From NCBI GenBank assembly GCA_002409965.1, contig DHON01000095.1, forward strand, positions 13,687 through 77,686: 64,000 nt of DNA. Direction: 5' to 3'. The stretch comes from Firmicutes bacterium UBA5389. Lineage in GTDB: Bacteria > Bacillota > DTU025. The notes under the pieces were generated by a model. It worked only from the letters and a program-made list of their open reading frames with translations, was not told the origin of the DNA and searched no databases. This document shows positions 32,899-42,552 of this stretch, piece by piece; position 1 is the first letter of the stretch, and each line of letters opens with the position of its first letter. Both the position numbers and the translations under genes were made by a program.

Positions 32899-33936
32899 TC
32901 AAAGGTCACACGCCTGTGCAACCAGAACCGTCTGGTTCTCGGGGGCGGCCAACACGACATCGTAGGGTTGCGCCGCCTCCGCGCCATTCGCGTCATACAG
33001 CACTCGTAGCGTGGGCCTGGTCGTTAAACCCTTGTAGACTCGGGTTACAACGCCCCGCTCACCCGTGTTGAGCCGCACCATGGTGCCCACCGGATAGGGG
33101 GCCACATACTGCATCACGCCCAACACTGTGGTGCGCTCGAACTCAAACCCCGCTGCGCTGGTCACAAAGTCGAAAGCCTCCTGGGGCGAGAGTCTCTGCC
33201 CCATTTGGTTGCCTTCAGCAATCAGGCTGCAGTACATATCGGCAACTGCCACGATTCTCGCCAGTGGCTCGACATCATTTCCAGCAAGCCCCCTGGGATA
33301 ACCGCTTCCATCGTGTCTCTCTTCGTGTTGGTACACAATGGCCTTGCTGTAGGCGGAGAACCGTTGGTCCTGCCGGAGCACCTTGAGGGACATCTCTGGA
33401 TGCTTAGCCGGGTCGTCAGTCAGTGCCGTGCCTATGTTGCAGAGAAGCGCCCCGAGGCCCACATCGTGCGTCCGCCGAACCAGCCCTGCCTTGCCAGCCA
33501 CGAACATCGACACCGTGGCCGCGTTCACCGGGACTATGTAGTCAAATTCGTCGGCCATCGTCAACGGCGAAACCTCGATCGTGTTCTGCCCGGCCGCCTC
33601 CAGGCTCTCCTCGATGGCGCGCACCAGGGCCAGGAGGTCGTCGAAGGGCACGCGGACGCCCTCAGCCTCGCCGGCAACGCGCACATGCTCGCGAAACTCA
33701 CGCAGCAGCCCACGCCCACGCGTCATCACCTCGCGCGGAATCGAGTGCACCACCGCAACGTCCTCTGCGCGCGAATCCTCCACCGCTATGGCGCCGCATC
33801 CCGCCTCCGTCAGCCTGGCAGCGGCGCTTTCGTTCAGCACCGTGCCTGCGTGCAGTTGAACCACTCCGGCTTCGTTGTATATGTGTTCAGCGAGTGTCAT
33901 CCCCGGCCTTATCTGCGCCGATACGACCCTTATCAT
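32899..33936 (-). CDS. Degenerate HD-GYP domain protein
   Basis: A 345-residue cytoplasmic protein. The second half of an HD-GYP c-di-GMP phosphodiesterase is visible (YQHEERHDGSGYPRGLAGNDVEPLARIVAVAD), but the first metal ligands are lost: the HD-x-G-K motif reads LCNIGTAL and the earlier His is Asn (PVNAATVSMF). Catalysis is therefore doubtful and a c-di-GMP sensor role more likely. A small C-terminal beta domain (GTMVRLNTGERGVVTRV) follows. Overlaps cheR by 4 bases, which ties it to chemotaxis or motility control. Confidence 0.85.
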   Translation of the reverse strand: MIRVVSAQIRPGMTLAEHIYNEAGVVQLHAGTVLNESAAARLTEAGCGAIAVEDSRAEDVAVVHSIPREVMTRGRGLLREFREHVRVAGEAEGVRVPFDDLLALVRAIEESLEAAGQNTIEVSPLTMADEFDYIVPVNAATVSMFVAGKAGLVRRTHDVGLGALLCNIGTALTDDPAKHPEMSLKVLRQDQRFSAYSKAIVYQHEERHDGSGYPRGLAGNDVEPLARIVAVADMYCSLIAEGNQMGQRLSPQEAFDFVTSAAGFEFERTTVLGVMQYVAPYPVGTMVRLNTGERGVVTRVYKGLTTRPTLRVLYDANGAEAAQPYDVVLAAPENQTVLVAQACDL

Positions 33937-34745
33937 AGAGCAGCAGCTTCCTTCCCAAGAGGCGCGCGCCTGTAAAAGAACGGCGATGTGCTTGCGAACC
34001 CGAGTTCCCGACTGTTCAGAATAGTCTCGGTGCCTCCAATGAAGAGAATGCCATCGTCCTTCAGGCTCTCCCGAAACTTGCCGTACAGCACCTGTTTGGC
34101 ATCGTCGGTAAAGTAGATCACAACGTTGCGGCAGAGGATCAAGTCGAAGTTTCGCTCAAACCTGTCGGCGAGCAGGTTATGCATCTTGAACTGCACTTTC
34201 GACTTTATCTTGGGAGAGATTACGTAGCTGCTTCCTTCCTTGACGAAGTGCTTCGCAAGCCTATCCTTCGACACGTTCCTCACGTCCAGAGCTCCATACA
34301 CTCCCGCCAGAGCCTGAGCCATGGCCCCAGAGTCGATATCGGTAGCCAGTAGCTTATGATAGCCTCTGGGGGCTATGTCGTCCAGAACCATGGCGATGGA
34401 GTAGATCTCCGCTCCGTTGGACGCGCCTGCGCTCCATATGTTCAGGTTGGGGCTATTCCGAAGCAACTCGGGCAGTATCTTCTTCTCTAGTTCTTTGAAC
34501 TTCTCGGGGTTCCTGAAGAACTCAGACACATTTATCATTATGTGGTCGCGAAATCTCTTCAGCTCCTCAGAGTCCCTCTGGAGGATGTTGCCGTAAGCTG
34601 CGAAGGTCGCAGCGCCCACCTTGTCGAGCAGGCTTCGGATACGTCTCTGCATCTGTTGCGACTTGTAGAGGCCGAGATCTATCCCGGTCAGCATCATCAC
34701 TTTTCGTCGAAAAACCTCGTAATCTGCGGCGTCAGCATAGTCCAT
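33933..34745 (-). CDS. cheR: Chemotaxis methyltransferase CheR
   Basis: A 270-residue CheR that methylates glutamates of chemoreceptors with S-adenosylmethionine. N-terminal helical domain, then NVSEFFRNPEKF and IWSAGASNGAEIYSIAM of the SAM-binding fold, and DLILCRNVVIYF. ATG at 34745 follows GAGGT by 8 bases; the longer frame begins 7 codons earlier without support. Confidence 0.95.
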   Translation of the reverse strand: MDYADAADYEVFRRKVMMLTGIDLGLYKSQQMQRRIRSLLDKVGAATFAAYGNILQRDSEELKRFRDHIMINVSEFFRNPEKFKELEKKILPELLRNSPNLNIWSAGASNGAEIYSIAMVLDDIAPRGYHKLLATDIDSGAMAQALAGVYGALDVRNVSKDRLAKHFVKEGSSYVISPKIKSKVQFKMHNLLADRFERNFDLILCRNVVIYFTDDAKQVLYGKFRESLKDDGILFIGGTETILNSRELGFASTSPFFYRRAPLGKEAAAL

Positions 34746-34781
34746 CAGCAATACCTCGCGGTTCAATGATGCTTATAGTAC

Positions 34782-35861
34782 CTAGAGTGCAAGAACAGCA
34801 TTCACAATCTCGTCGGCGATTCTGGGAAGAGGCACTACTCTGTCCGCAGCGCCCTTGTCCACCACCGACTTGGGCATGCCATATACCACGCAGGTCGATT
34901 CGTGCTCGGCTATGGTCTTCCCCCCGGCGCGCTTCACTCGCACCATAGCGTCCGCCCCGTCCGAGCCCATTCCGGTCATGATCACGCCGACCATCTTGCG
35001 CCCAAACAGATCGACAGCGGAGTTCATAGTTATGTCTACCGCAGGCTTCACTCCGTGCAGAGGAGGGCTATCATCCAGCGTCAGCGTCCCATCGGACCCG
35101 ACCACCATGTGCCGCCCGCCTGCAGCGATCAGGGCCTCGCCTTCGGAGATGACCTCGCCGCCCTGAGCCTCGGCCACCCGGATCTTGGATGTGTCGTTCA
35201 AGCGCTCAGCCAGCGATCTGGTGAATCCGGCCGGCATGTGCTGAACGATCAGCACGCCCGCCGGCAAGTTGGGCGGCAGCCACGGGACCACCTGCGTTAG
35301 GGCCCTTGGGCCTCCTGTCGATGTGCCTATCACAACTACTTTGCGAGCCTTCGCTCCTACCCGGGCCCGAGCGCCCGCCCCAGCGCCTGCCTGCGCGCCG
35401 ATGCACGTGGTTCGCGGCGCCGTCCTCAAGTCGCTTGCGAGGGTCCGCACGCGCCCCGCGGCTATGGCCGCCGCGGCCTTGATCTTGGTGATCAGCTCAT
35501 CGCGCACAACCGCGATATCCAGGGATATGGCACCGGAAGGCTTGGGGATGAAGTCGACCGCGCCGAGGCTCAATGCCCGCAAGGTCACCTCCGCCCCAGC
35601 CTGCGTCAGGCTGGACAGCATGACCACGGGTATACCCAGCTCTGACGTAAGGACCGGAAGCGCCGTGAGTCCGTCCATCACCGGCATCTCAACGTCCAGA
35701 GTAATCACATCGGGCCGAATGCTCCGAGCCTTTTGAATGCAGTCTGAGCCGTCGCGGGCCGTGCCGGTCACGGTGATTCCCGGATCGGACGCAATGAGGT
35801 CGGATATGACCTTGCGCATGAACGCTGAGTCATCGGCGACCAATACAGAAACCTGCGCCAT
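34782..35861 (-). CDS. cheB: Chemotaxis methylesterase/deamidase CheB
   Basis: A 359-residue CheB. Receiver domain 1-125 with phospho-acceptor Asp in ITLDVEMPVMDG; methylesterase domain from about 175 with Ser in GTSTGGPRAL, His in QHMPAGFT and Asp in MTGMGSDGADA. The linker holds an Ala/Gly/Arg repeat (AGAGAGARARVGA). The start overlaps the cheY stop by one base (TAATG). Confidence 0.96.
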   Translation of the reverse strand: MAQVSVLVADDSAFMRKVISDLIASDPGITVTGTARDGSDCIQKARSIRPDVITLDVEMPVMDGLTALPVLTSELGIPVVMLSSLTQAGAEVTLRALSLGAVDFIPKPSGAISLDIAVVRDELITKIKAAAAIAAGRVRTLASDLRTAPRTTCIGAQAGAGAGARARVGAKARKVVVIGTSTGGPRALTQVVPWLPPNLPAGVLIVQHMPAGFTRSLAERLNDTSKIRVAEAQGGEVISEGEALIAAGGRHMVVGSDGTLTLDDSPPLHGVKPAVDITMNSAVDLFGRKMVGVIMTGMGSDGADAMVRVKRAGGKTIAEHESTCVVYGMPKSVVDKGAADRVVPLPRIADEIVNAVLAL

Positions 35862-36217
35862 TAACCGATCAACTTCCTCACGGAAACCATCACATTGTCG
35901 GGCTCGTAGGGCTTAACGACAAAATCTTTGGCCCCCGCCTTAATGGACTCGATGACCATCGCCTGCTGGCCCATGGCTGAAACCATAACCACCTTAGCCT
36001 GCGAATCCACCTGTCGGATTTCCTTCAGCGCAGTGATGCCGTCCATCACGGGCATGGTAATGTCCATGAGCACCAAATCCGGCTTGTGCTGCATGTACAT
36101 GTTGAGTGCGTCGAGCCCGTTCTCCGCCTCGAGAACCTGGAATCCGTTTTGTGACAGCAACTTCCCGACCCTCATACGCATGAAGGCCGCATCGTCTACT
36201 ACAAGGATAGTCGGCAC
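35861..36217 (-). CDS. cheY: Chemotaxis response regulator CheY
   Basis: A 118-residue single receiver domain. Acidic pocket DDAAFMR, phosphorylation Asp in LVLMDITMPVMDG, Ser in MVSAMGQQ and Lys in KDFVVKPY are all present. It binds the flagellar switch (FliM) when phosphorylated by CheA. Confidence 0.95.
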   Translation of the reverse strand: MPTILVVDDAAFMRMRVGKLLSQNGFQVLEAENGLDALNMYMQHKPDLVLMDITMPVMDGITALKEIRQVDSQAKVVMVSAMGQQAMVIESIKAGAKDFVVKPYEPDNVMVSVRKLIG

Positions 36218-36238
36218 CTGCCAAACACCCCCAGTGAG

Positions 36239-36751
36239 TTACAGCTCTCTCTCTGACATGCCAGGTTCCCGCACGTAAACCTTGCCCGAACCGACCAAGT
36301 ATCTCATGGTACGCCCAGTCGTGCCGCCGACGTCATGGGCAACCAGCGGCACTCCCACCTCATCAAGCACAGCCCGAACCGCTTTTGCGTTGCGCGCTCC
36401 GATATCGAGCATTTGAAGTTCATCAGGGACCTGAAACATCCTGGCCCCGCCAGCGATCTTCGCCACCAGATGGTGTCTTGACGCGCCCAGACCGGTCACC
36501 CTGTTCAGAAGCTCGCGTACGCCCGTGTCCGCATATCGAAGGAGCCCATCTGGAGAATCGGAGAGCTCGTGAGTCCCTAATCTTTCCGGCAGCAACACGT
36601 GAACCATTCCCCCGGCTCTGGCAACCCTATCATGAACGACGACCCCGATGCACGACCCGAGCCCATATGCCACTAGTTCGGCGTTGCGCTGGTCCGTCGC
36701 AAACAATTCGCCGATTCCGATCGGTATCACATCAGCACTCTCCAGCGCCAT
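36239..36751 (-). CDS. cheD: Chemoreceptor glutamine deamidase CheD
   Basis: A 170-residue CheD. Catalytic Cys is in YGLGSCIGVVVHD and His in GGMVHVLLP; the Thr of the triad is in the usual position further on. CheD deamidates receptors and stimulates CheC-type phosphatases, which fits the CheX gene in this window. ATG at 36751 follows GTGGAGG and overlaps cheA by 20 bases. Confidence 0.94.
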   Translation of the reverse strand: MALESADVIPIGIGELFATDQRNAELVAYGLGSCIGVVVHDRVARAGGMVHVLLPERLGTHELSDSPDGLLRYADTGVRELLNRVTGLGASRHHLVAKIAGGARMFQVPDELQMLDIGARNAKAVRAVLDEVGVPLVAHDVGGTTGRTMRYLVGSGKVYVREPGMSEREL

Positions 36752-38858
36752 TCCGTTCCTCCACAACCCTTCTGACTAGGCTGGGAACGTCGACAATCAG
36801 AGCTACCCTCCCATCTCCTAGAATGGTCACTCCCGATACACCCGGTACGTTGCCGACAAATGTGCCTAGGCTCTTGATGACAATCTCCATCTCCCCGACA
36901 AGCCTGTCAACGGCCAGGCCAACCTGGCCTTCATGACATGCGGCGACCACTACGAACACCCTCTGCCCGTGCCGAGAAGCATGCTCCGAATCGTCCGCAT
37001 CGCGCAGATCGAAGATGTCGCCCAGCCTCAGCAAGGGTATGACATCTCCTCTGAGCCGAATGGCCTCATGACCTCCAATTGTCTTGATGTCCGACAGCTC
37101 CACACGGGCGATCTCCCTCACCGAGTTGAGCGGAACTGCGTAGATACGTTCGCCCAGCGAGACCAGAAGAGCCCGGATTATCGCCAGCGTCAGCGGAAGT
37201 TTCACTGTGACCGTGGAGCCGCGGCCGAGCACGGTGTCGATGGAGATGTTCCCGTTGAGCTTCTCGATGTTCTTGCGGACGATGTCCATCCCCACGCCTC
37301 TGCCCGACACATCGTCAGCCTTAACAGCTGTGGACAGGCCCGATGCGAAAACCAGGCCGATTGCGTCCTTGTCGGACATCCGTGCGGCCGCGTCTTCGGT
37401 TACGATGCCTTTGCGGACCGCAGACGCCTTGATCGCCTCAGGGTCGATGCCGCGTCCATCGTCGGCCACCTGGATCACGATGTAGTTCTCCTGGTGAAAC
37501 GCGGATAGGCGCACGGTTCCTCTCGTCGGCTTGCCCGCTTTCGCGCGCTCCGCGGGAGACTCGATCCCGTGGCCTATGGCATTGCGCAGCAGGTGAATGA
37601 GGGGGTCGCCTATCTCCTCCGACACCGACCTGTCAAGTTCGGTGTCCTCTCCCTCGATTATCAGCTCCACTTCTTTGCCCTGTTTCTGAGCCACGTCGCG
37701 CACCATGCGCGGAAAGCGCTTGAAAACGTTGTCTATAGGGAACATCCGCGCTTTGTTGATGGCCTCCTGAAGCTCGGTAGTGAGGCGACCGATGTGCGTG
37801 GACGTCCTATTCAGCTCAGACACCACCTCGTCGCCGCCGTGCTTCTCAGCCAGCCTGCTCTCGACTTGAGACAGGTGCGTTCGGTCGATGACCAATTCTG
37901 CCACGAGGTTCGACAGGATGTCCAGCCTTGCTACGTCCACCCTCACTGTAGTGGCCCTGGGCGCAGCCACCGCCGTCGCAGCAGCTCTCGCCGCCGTTCC
38001 CCCCGCCCCCGCGGCAGCCGCGGATCTCGCTGCGGCCTCGCCCTGCACAGACGCACTTGCGACTGCAGCCGCAGCCGCAGCAGCAGCAGCAGCGGTCGCC
38101 CGGGTCGACCCAACATGACCCACCTGAAGCACGCACGCGCTTTCCACATCGGACACATCTCGGGCCGCCTCGATCAGAGGTTCCAATGCATCTCCATCGT
38201 ACTCCACCACGACCACCAGATCGGATATGTCGTCGCCCGCCTCAATCCGATCCATACCGGGATGGGAGAAGGCTATGCTGCCCAGCGCCGACAGCCTGTC
38301 GACGACCTGATACGCCCTGACCGACGGCATTGGACACGTCTTGGTGAACGTAACACGGATCTTCACATCGCCGGGACCTGCAAGTCCCCCGGCGCACGCG
38401 CTCTCATCGGCGCTTGCGCGTGCGCTTGCGTGTGTGCTTGCGCCCGCGCCCTCTTGTCCGTCGACGCCCTCAATCACATCCAGCAGTCGCTCGTTCAGCG
38501 CAGTGATGTCAGCGCCGCTGTCCTGCGCGGTGGATATTTCGCGGTTGAGTATTCTGAGCATATCGAGGCACTCGAATAGCAGGTCCATGAGGGTCGATGT
38601 GACCTCGATTCGCGACTTGCGCACCAAGTCGAGAGCGCTTTCCATTGAATGCGTCAGCCTAGCCATCTTGTCGTGGCCAAGGGTAGCAGACGACCCTTTG
38701 AGAGTGTGCGCAGCCCTGAAGATCTGCGCGATCACCTCAGGATCGTCGCTGCTCTGTTCCAGAGCTAGTAGCCCGTCTTCAAGAAACTGCAGTTGCTCAT
38801 CGGCCTCAACTAGGAATACTTTGATGTCATCGTCTGTCATGCCGGGAAACTGAAGCAT
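36732..38858 (-). CDS. cheA: Chemotaxis histidine kinase CheA
   Basis: A 708-residue CheA. P1 Hpt domain with the phosphorylated His in FRAAHTLKGSSATLG; a P2-like region (about 165-245); an Ala-rich linker (about 250-300) with a run of GCN codons; dimerisation helices; ATPase domain with NAIGHGIE and GRGVGMDIVRKNIEKLNG; C-terminal CheW-like domain. A second repetitive Ala/Ser linker follows P1. It phosphorylates CheY and CheB. Twelve bases separate it from cheW. Confidence 0.96.
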   Translation of the reverse strand: MLQFPGMTDDDIKVFLVEADEQLQFLEDGLLALEQSSDDPEVIAQIFRAAHTLKGSSATLGHDKMARLTHSMESALDLVRKSRIEVTSTLMDLLFECLDMLRILNREISTAQDSGADITALNERLLDVIEGVDGQEGAGASTHASARASADESACAGGLAGPGDVKIRVTFTKTCPMPSVRAYQVVDRLSALGSIAFSHPGMDRIEAGDDISDLVVVVEYDGDALEPLIEAARDVSDVESACVLQVGHVGSTRATAAAAAAAAAAVASASVQGEAAARSAAAAGAGGTAARAAATAVAAPRATTVRVDVARLDILSNLVAELVIDRTHLSQVESRLAEKHGGDEVVSELNRTSTHIGRLTTELQEAINKARMFPIDNVFKRFPRMVRDVAQKQGKEVELIIEGEDTELDRSVSEEIGDPLIHLLRNAIGHGIESPAERAKAGKPTRGTVRLSAFHQENYIVIQVADDGRGIDPEAIKASAVRKGIVTEDAAARMSDKDAIGLVFASGLSTAVKADDVSGRGVGMDIVRKNIEKLNGNISIDTVLGRGSTVTVKLPLTLAIIRALLVSLGERIYAVPLNSVREIARVELSDIKTIGGHEAIRLRGDVIPLLRLGDIFDLRDADDSEHASRHGQRVFVVVAACHEGQVGLAVDRLVGEMEIVIKSLGTFVGNVPGVSGVTILGDGRVALIVDVPSLVRRVVEERNGAGEC

Positions 38859-38869
38859 CGGACTTCCCC

Positions 38870-39367
38870 CTAAGCCTCCTCAGCCAAGACCTCGTTGATC
38901 GCTTCGTGCTCGTGGCGAGACAGAACGAAGTCCAGGTCGAGCAGTACCACCAAGTTGTCGTCGAGCTTCGCGATACCCCTGAGGTAGCTGGAGTCAATAC
39001 TGGCGAGCACAGGGGACGGAGGCTCGACTATATCGGCAGGTATGCGCAAGACCTTCGACACTGCGTCCACAATCATGCCGATGAGATTGTGTTCCATGTG
39101 CACCACGACGATTCGGGTGTCCTTGGTGTTCGGAGCGGCAGAAAGACCGAACCTCTTCCTCAGGTCGATCACAGGGATCACGCGCCCTCGCAGGTTGATC
39201 ACGCCCACCACCGACTCGGGCGCATGGGGTATCTCCGTTATCTCCTGCATCCTGTTGATATCCTGTACCCGGGATATGTCGACTCCGTAGGATTCATCGC
39301 CCAGCTCGAACACGACCAGCTGCATTTCGGCTCCGGCAATCGCCTGTTCCATTCGCGTCGCCCCCAA
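38870..39367 (-). CDS. cheW: Chemotaxis coupling protein CheW
   Basis: A 165-residue CheW. LVVFELGDESYGVDISRVQDI, ITEIPHAPESVVGVINLRGRVIPVIDLRKRFG and LIGMIVDAVSKVLRI are family hallmarks. It couples receptors to CheA. Eight bases follow flgL, so chemotaxis genes are read together with late flagellar genes. Confidence 0.95.
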   Translation of the reverse strand: MGATRMEQAIAGAEMQLVVFELGDESYGVDISRVQDINRMQEITEIPHAPESVVGVINLRGRVIPVIDLRKRFGLSAAPNTKDTRIVVVHMEHNLIGMIVDAVSKVLRIPADIVEPPSPVLASIDSSYLRGIAKLDDNLVVLLDLDFVLSRHEHEAINEVLAEEA

Positions 39368-39375
39368 ATGTCGAT

Positions 39376-40290
39376 CTATTTCAGGTATTGAAGCAGCCCG
39401 GCCTGTACCGATTTGGCCGCGGCCGCCAGCGCGGCCTGATACACGACCCCCTGCTCGGCAAAGCGCATTATGGCCTCTGCCATGTCTACGTCTTCAGTCT
39501 TGCTGAGCAGTTCGGTGACTGACACACTGTCGCTCTCAAGTCGGTTGATCACCAGTTCCAAACGGCTGCCCCGACCGCCCAGCTCCGCTCGGAATTTCAG
39601 AATATGGCTTATGGACTCATCCAGGCTGGATAGGTCTGAGCCCGAGAGCTCGGTCACATTGCTCCCATCGAGGTGCTGCTCGATTTGGCGCACTGTTTCG
39701 AAGATGTTCACGCCGCCGCCGGACCCCATGAACACCTGTCCGCCTGTGAGGTTGGTATCCAGGGTAAGGCCCGGCCCTACCTCGACTCGGTTGACGCCGG
39801 AGTCGCCGACATATTTCACGGGCCAGCCGGGATCGCTCGTGTCGGCGACCGCCTCGAACGGACTGCCGCCGGTCTTGTAGCCTGCATACATGTATGCCCC
39901 AAGGTGCGATGCATTCCCCGCATGCACCAGCTCGTCAAATAACTCGTGCACTTCCACCGCCATCGCCTCGCGCTCTGTGGGAGTGGCGCTATCGGTCGCT
40001 CCCCGCACCACCAGCTCGCGCACGCGATTGAGTATGTTGCCAACCTTGTTCAGGTTGTCGTCATACATGCGAACTGCAGTCTCGGCGGTCTCCGCATTTC
40101 GCCTGTACTGCTCCACGCCCAAAAGAACCGAGCGCAGCCTCACAGCCCTGGCGGCCCCGTGCGGATCGTCCGACAGCCGGTTGATGCTCCGCCCGGAGGC
40201 TACCTTCTCTTGGCAGCTGATGTATCTGCGGAAGGCCCCGTTCACGTTGCGTATGGCCTTGTCGATCATGGTGTTGTTAGTCACGCGCAT
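39376..40290 (-). CDS. flgL: Flagellar hook-filament junction protein FlgL
   Basis: A 304-residue HAP3. It has the flagellin-like N-terminal helix (MRVTNNTMIDKAIRNVN…SGRSINRLSDDPHGAARA) and C-terminal helix, connecting hook to filament. Exported by the flagellar apparatus without signal peptide. Length is normal. Confidence 0.94.
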   Translation of the reverse strand: MRVTNNTMIDKAIRNVNGAFRRYISCQEKVASGRSINRLSDDPHGAARAVRLRSVLLGVEQYRRNAETAETAVRMYDDNLNKVGNILNRVRELVVRGATDSATPTEREAMAVEVHELFDELVHAGNASHLGAYMYAGYKTGGSPFEAVADTSDPGWPVKYVGDSGVNRVEVGPGLTLDTNLTGGQVFMGSGGGVNIFETVRQIEQHLDGSNVTELSGSDLSSLDESISHILKFRAELGGRGSRLELVINRLESDSVSVTELLSKTEDVDMAEAIMRFAEQGVVYQAALAAAAKSVQAGLLQYLK

Positions 40291-40306
40291 TTGGCAACAC
40301 TCCCAC

Positions 40307-41662
40307 TTACCTGCCGACTATCCCGGTGCGGTTGATGAGCGTGTCGAGCATCTCGTCTATCACGCTGACCAGCCGGGACGCGGCGTCATACGCTGCCTGA
40401 TACCGGATCAGCTGCATAAGCTCTTCATCGAGAGACACGCCTGACACTGCGTCCCGCCTCATCTGCTGTTGCTCCAGGACGCCGTTGTACACATCGGCAG
40501 CCCTGGACGATTCCTGAGTCTGCAGCCCCAGCTCGGTGATGACGCTCCCGTAGAAGTCGCGGAATGACGCAGTCGGGGGAGTCCCCACCATCGTAAGCGC
40601 GTCCTTGAGCTGAGCCATGGCCAATGCGTTTCGTCCGTCCCCGGGCGTAGGGCCGGCAGCCGGGTCTGCCGGCGGCATGCCGGCTGCAATCAGGTTCGGA
40701 TCGATCTTCAGAGCACTCACTACCGCAAGGTCAGCCGCGCCGGTTCCCGTGAAAAAGGCGCCGCCGGGAAGACCGTCCACGTCAACACCCGCGCTGTGCT
40801 GCGCGTTAACTCTCTCCATCAAAGCCACCGCAAGCTGATCCAGCTTGGCCTGGTAAGACGGGATTATCTCGCTTTTAGCCTCAAGCAGACCTTGGATACG
40901 CCCGCCCGAAAACGATCCGCCGACATCCATTTTGAAGGCGGTCACGCCGGATACGAGCATCCTGCTCCCGACAGACACGTTGACCTGGCCTTCTTCAGTC
41001 TCCACCACAGTTATGTTGACATCCTGGGCCAGCTGATCCAGGAGCAGATCGCGCTGATCCATCAGATCGCTGATATTCTCGCCCACGACCCCGCCCCGCA
41101 CGATCTCGCGGTTGAGCCGCGCGATACTCTCGGCCGTGGCGTTCACGCTGTGGACCAGCGAATCGATGTTGACCTGAATGTCGTCGGATGCCTCCTTGAG
41201 CTGCCTCGACACCAGGCTGAAAGCGGACGCGAGAGTGGTAGCCTCCTGGATGACCGCAGTGCGCCTGCCCGGATCAGTCGCGCCTCCCGACAGCTCCTGC
41301 CACGCGACCCAAAACCGATCCATCATGGTAGAAAGTCCGATGTCGCTTGGCTCCTTGAACATCTCCTGCAATTCCTCGAGTACGCCGTTCCTAGCCTCCC
41401 AACGGCCAAGCGACGCGCGGGAATGGCGAATCTGCATGTCGACAAACTGGTCGCGCATGCGCTCAATTGTGGCAACCTTGACTCCCGTTCCCGGCTGCAT
41501 CGCGCCGGGCGAGGGAGGCGTTGCGACCATCTGGGCGCGCTGCCTGCGATAACCCGGCGTACTGGCGTTGGCCATGTTGTGCCCAGTCACGTCTATCGCC
41601 GTCCGCTGGGCAAAGAGCGCCCGGCGGGCCGTCTCCATACCAGTAAAGGAAGACCTCAGCAT
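40307..41662 (-). CDS. flgK: Flagellar hook-associated protein FlgK
   Basis: A 451-residue HAP1. N-terminal SSFTGMETARRALFAQRTAIDVTGHNMANASTPGYRRQR is the rod/hook-family motif, and the C-terminal ELMQLIRYQAAYDAASRLVSVIDEM the matching helix. A proline/glycine insert (MPPADPAAGPTPGDG) sits near residue 335. It follows flgN by 21 bases. Confidence 0.95.
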   Translation of the reverse strand: MLRSSFTGMETARRALFAQRTAIDVTGHNMANASTPGYRRQRAQMVATPPSPGAMQPGTGVKVATIERMRDQFVDMQIRHSRASLGRWEARNGVLEELQEMFKEPSDIGLSTMMDRFWVAWQELSGGATDPGRRTAVIQEATTLASAFSLVSRQLKEASDDIQVNIDSLVHSVNATAESIARLNREIVRGGVVGENISDLMDQRDLLLDQLAQDVNITVVETEEGQVNVSVGSRMLVSGVTAFKMDVGGSFSGGRIQGLLEAKSEIIPSYQAKLDQLAVALMERVNAQHSAGVDVDGLPGGAFFTGTGAADLAVVSALKIDPNLIAAGMPPADPAAGPTPGDGRNALAMAQLKDALTMVGTPPTASFRDFYGSVITELGLQTQESSRAADVYNGVLEQQQMRRDAVSGVSLDEELMQLIRYQAAYDAASRLVSVIDEMLDTLINRTGIVGR

Positions 41663-41683
41663 CCGTGCTTACCCCCCTGCCCT

Positions 41684-42187
41684 TCACGCCGTATCGTCCA
41701 CAGCAGCCGACGAAGCCTTCCTGTCGAGAATGCCCAGACGGCTGTAGATGGAGTTGTCCTCATCGGCGCTTGCGATCAACCTGACAGTGTTATCGATATA
41801 GCTCAGAGCATCGCCAAGAAGGCCTGCGTTGACGGCGTTGGCCGCTGCGATGTCGCTGAGCAACCCTGCGATCCTGGACTTCGACTTCCCAAGCTCAGCT
41901 CGGCTTGCTTCCTCCAAAGACGCCACCAGGGCAGCCATAGCCGCCTCCGGATCATTGCACCGCTCGCCGCCGGATTCGATCGCGAACCGGCCTGCAAGCT
42001 CTGCGATGGAGACCTCAATGTCCCTTACCTTCCGGATCGTCTCTTCTGCCCTGGATACCAGCTGTGCAAGACGGAGCACGTCTCCCGATACAATTGCGGT
42101 CCTCTGCGCCCGCGTCGCCAACAGGAGCTCTGAACACAAGCTCAGCTCCTGATCAATCATCCTCGTCAGTTGTGTTGCGTATTCCAC
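41684..42187 (-). CDS. flgN: Flagellar export chaperone FlgN
   Basis: A 167-residue, almost all-helical protein of FlgN type, located between flgM and flgK as in Bacillota. It keeps FlgK and FlgL unfolded for export. GTG start after GGGGTG; overlaps flgM by 35 bases. Confidence 0.85.
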   Translation of the reverse strand: MEYATQLTRMIDQELSLCSELLLATRAQRTAIVSGDVLRLAQLVSRAEETIRKVRDIEVSIAELAGRFAIESGGERCNDPEAAMAALVASLEEASRAELGKSKSRIAGLLSDIAAANAVNAGLLGDALSYIDNTVRLIASADEDNSIYSRLGILDRKASSAAVDDTA

Positions 42188-42482
42188 CTAGGTCACCCCG
42201 CCGCATGGCCCGGCTGAAGACTTTCCTCACTATCTCCTTGCCGGAAACCTCATAAGTGCCCGCCTTCACCTGTTGGCGGACCGACTGGACCTTCTCCTCC
42301 CGCAAGTCGGGAATGGAGGACAGGGCCTGCATGGCGCGGTGCATCACTTTGCCCTCGTTGGATATGGATACCTGGTCGGGCCTGGCCTCGCCCTGCCGGT
42401 CAGCCCTGTTCGCCTTGCCTGCGGTCTGCGAGTATAGCTTCAAGGGGTCAAATCCCCGGCTTCCGGTAACCTTCAAGGCCAT
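42153..42482 (-). CDS. flgM: Anti-sigma28 factor FlgM
   Basis: A 109-residue FlgM. RPDQVSISNEGKV and IPDLREEKVQSVRQQVKAGTYEVSGKEIVRK are typical; the C-terminal half binds sigma28. Release through the finished hook allows late gene expression. ATG at 42482 (GTG at 42485 possible). A sigma28 promoter lies directly upstream, giving a feedback loop. Confidence 0.93.
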   Translation of the reverse strand: MALKVTGSRGFDPLKLYSQTAGKANRADRQGEARPDQVSISNEGKVMHRAMQALSSIPDLREEKVQSVRQQVKAGTYEVSGKEIVRKVFSRAMRRGDLGGIRNTTDEDD

Positions 42483-42506
42483 CACCTCACCAAAGTTCTA
42501 GCTTTG

Positions 42507-42534
42507 TTATCGGCATGGCCCTCCGGTTTCTTTA
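42507..42534 (-). promoter_or_regulatory. Sigma28 promoter of flgM
   Basis: Minus strand TAAA (42531-42534), 16 bases, GCCGATAA (42507-42514), about 25 bases before flgM. It lies between the yvyF stop and flgM, so flgM-N-K-L and possibly the chemotaxis genes have their own late promoter. Confidence 0.75.
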
Positions 42535-42552
42535 TACCCTCCGCCGGCGCGT

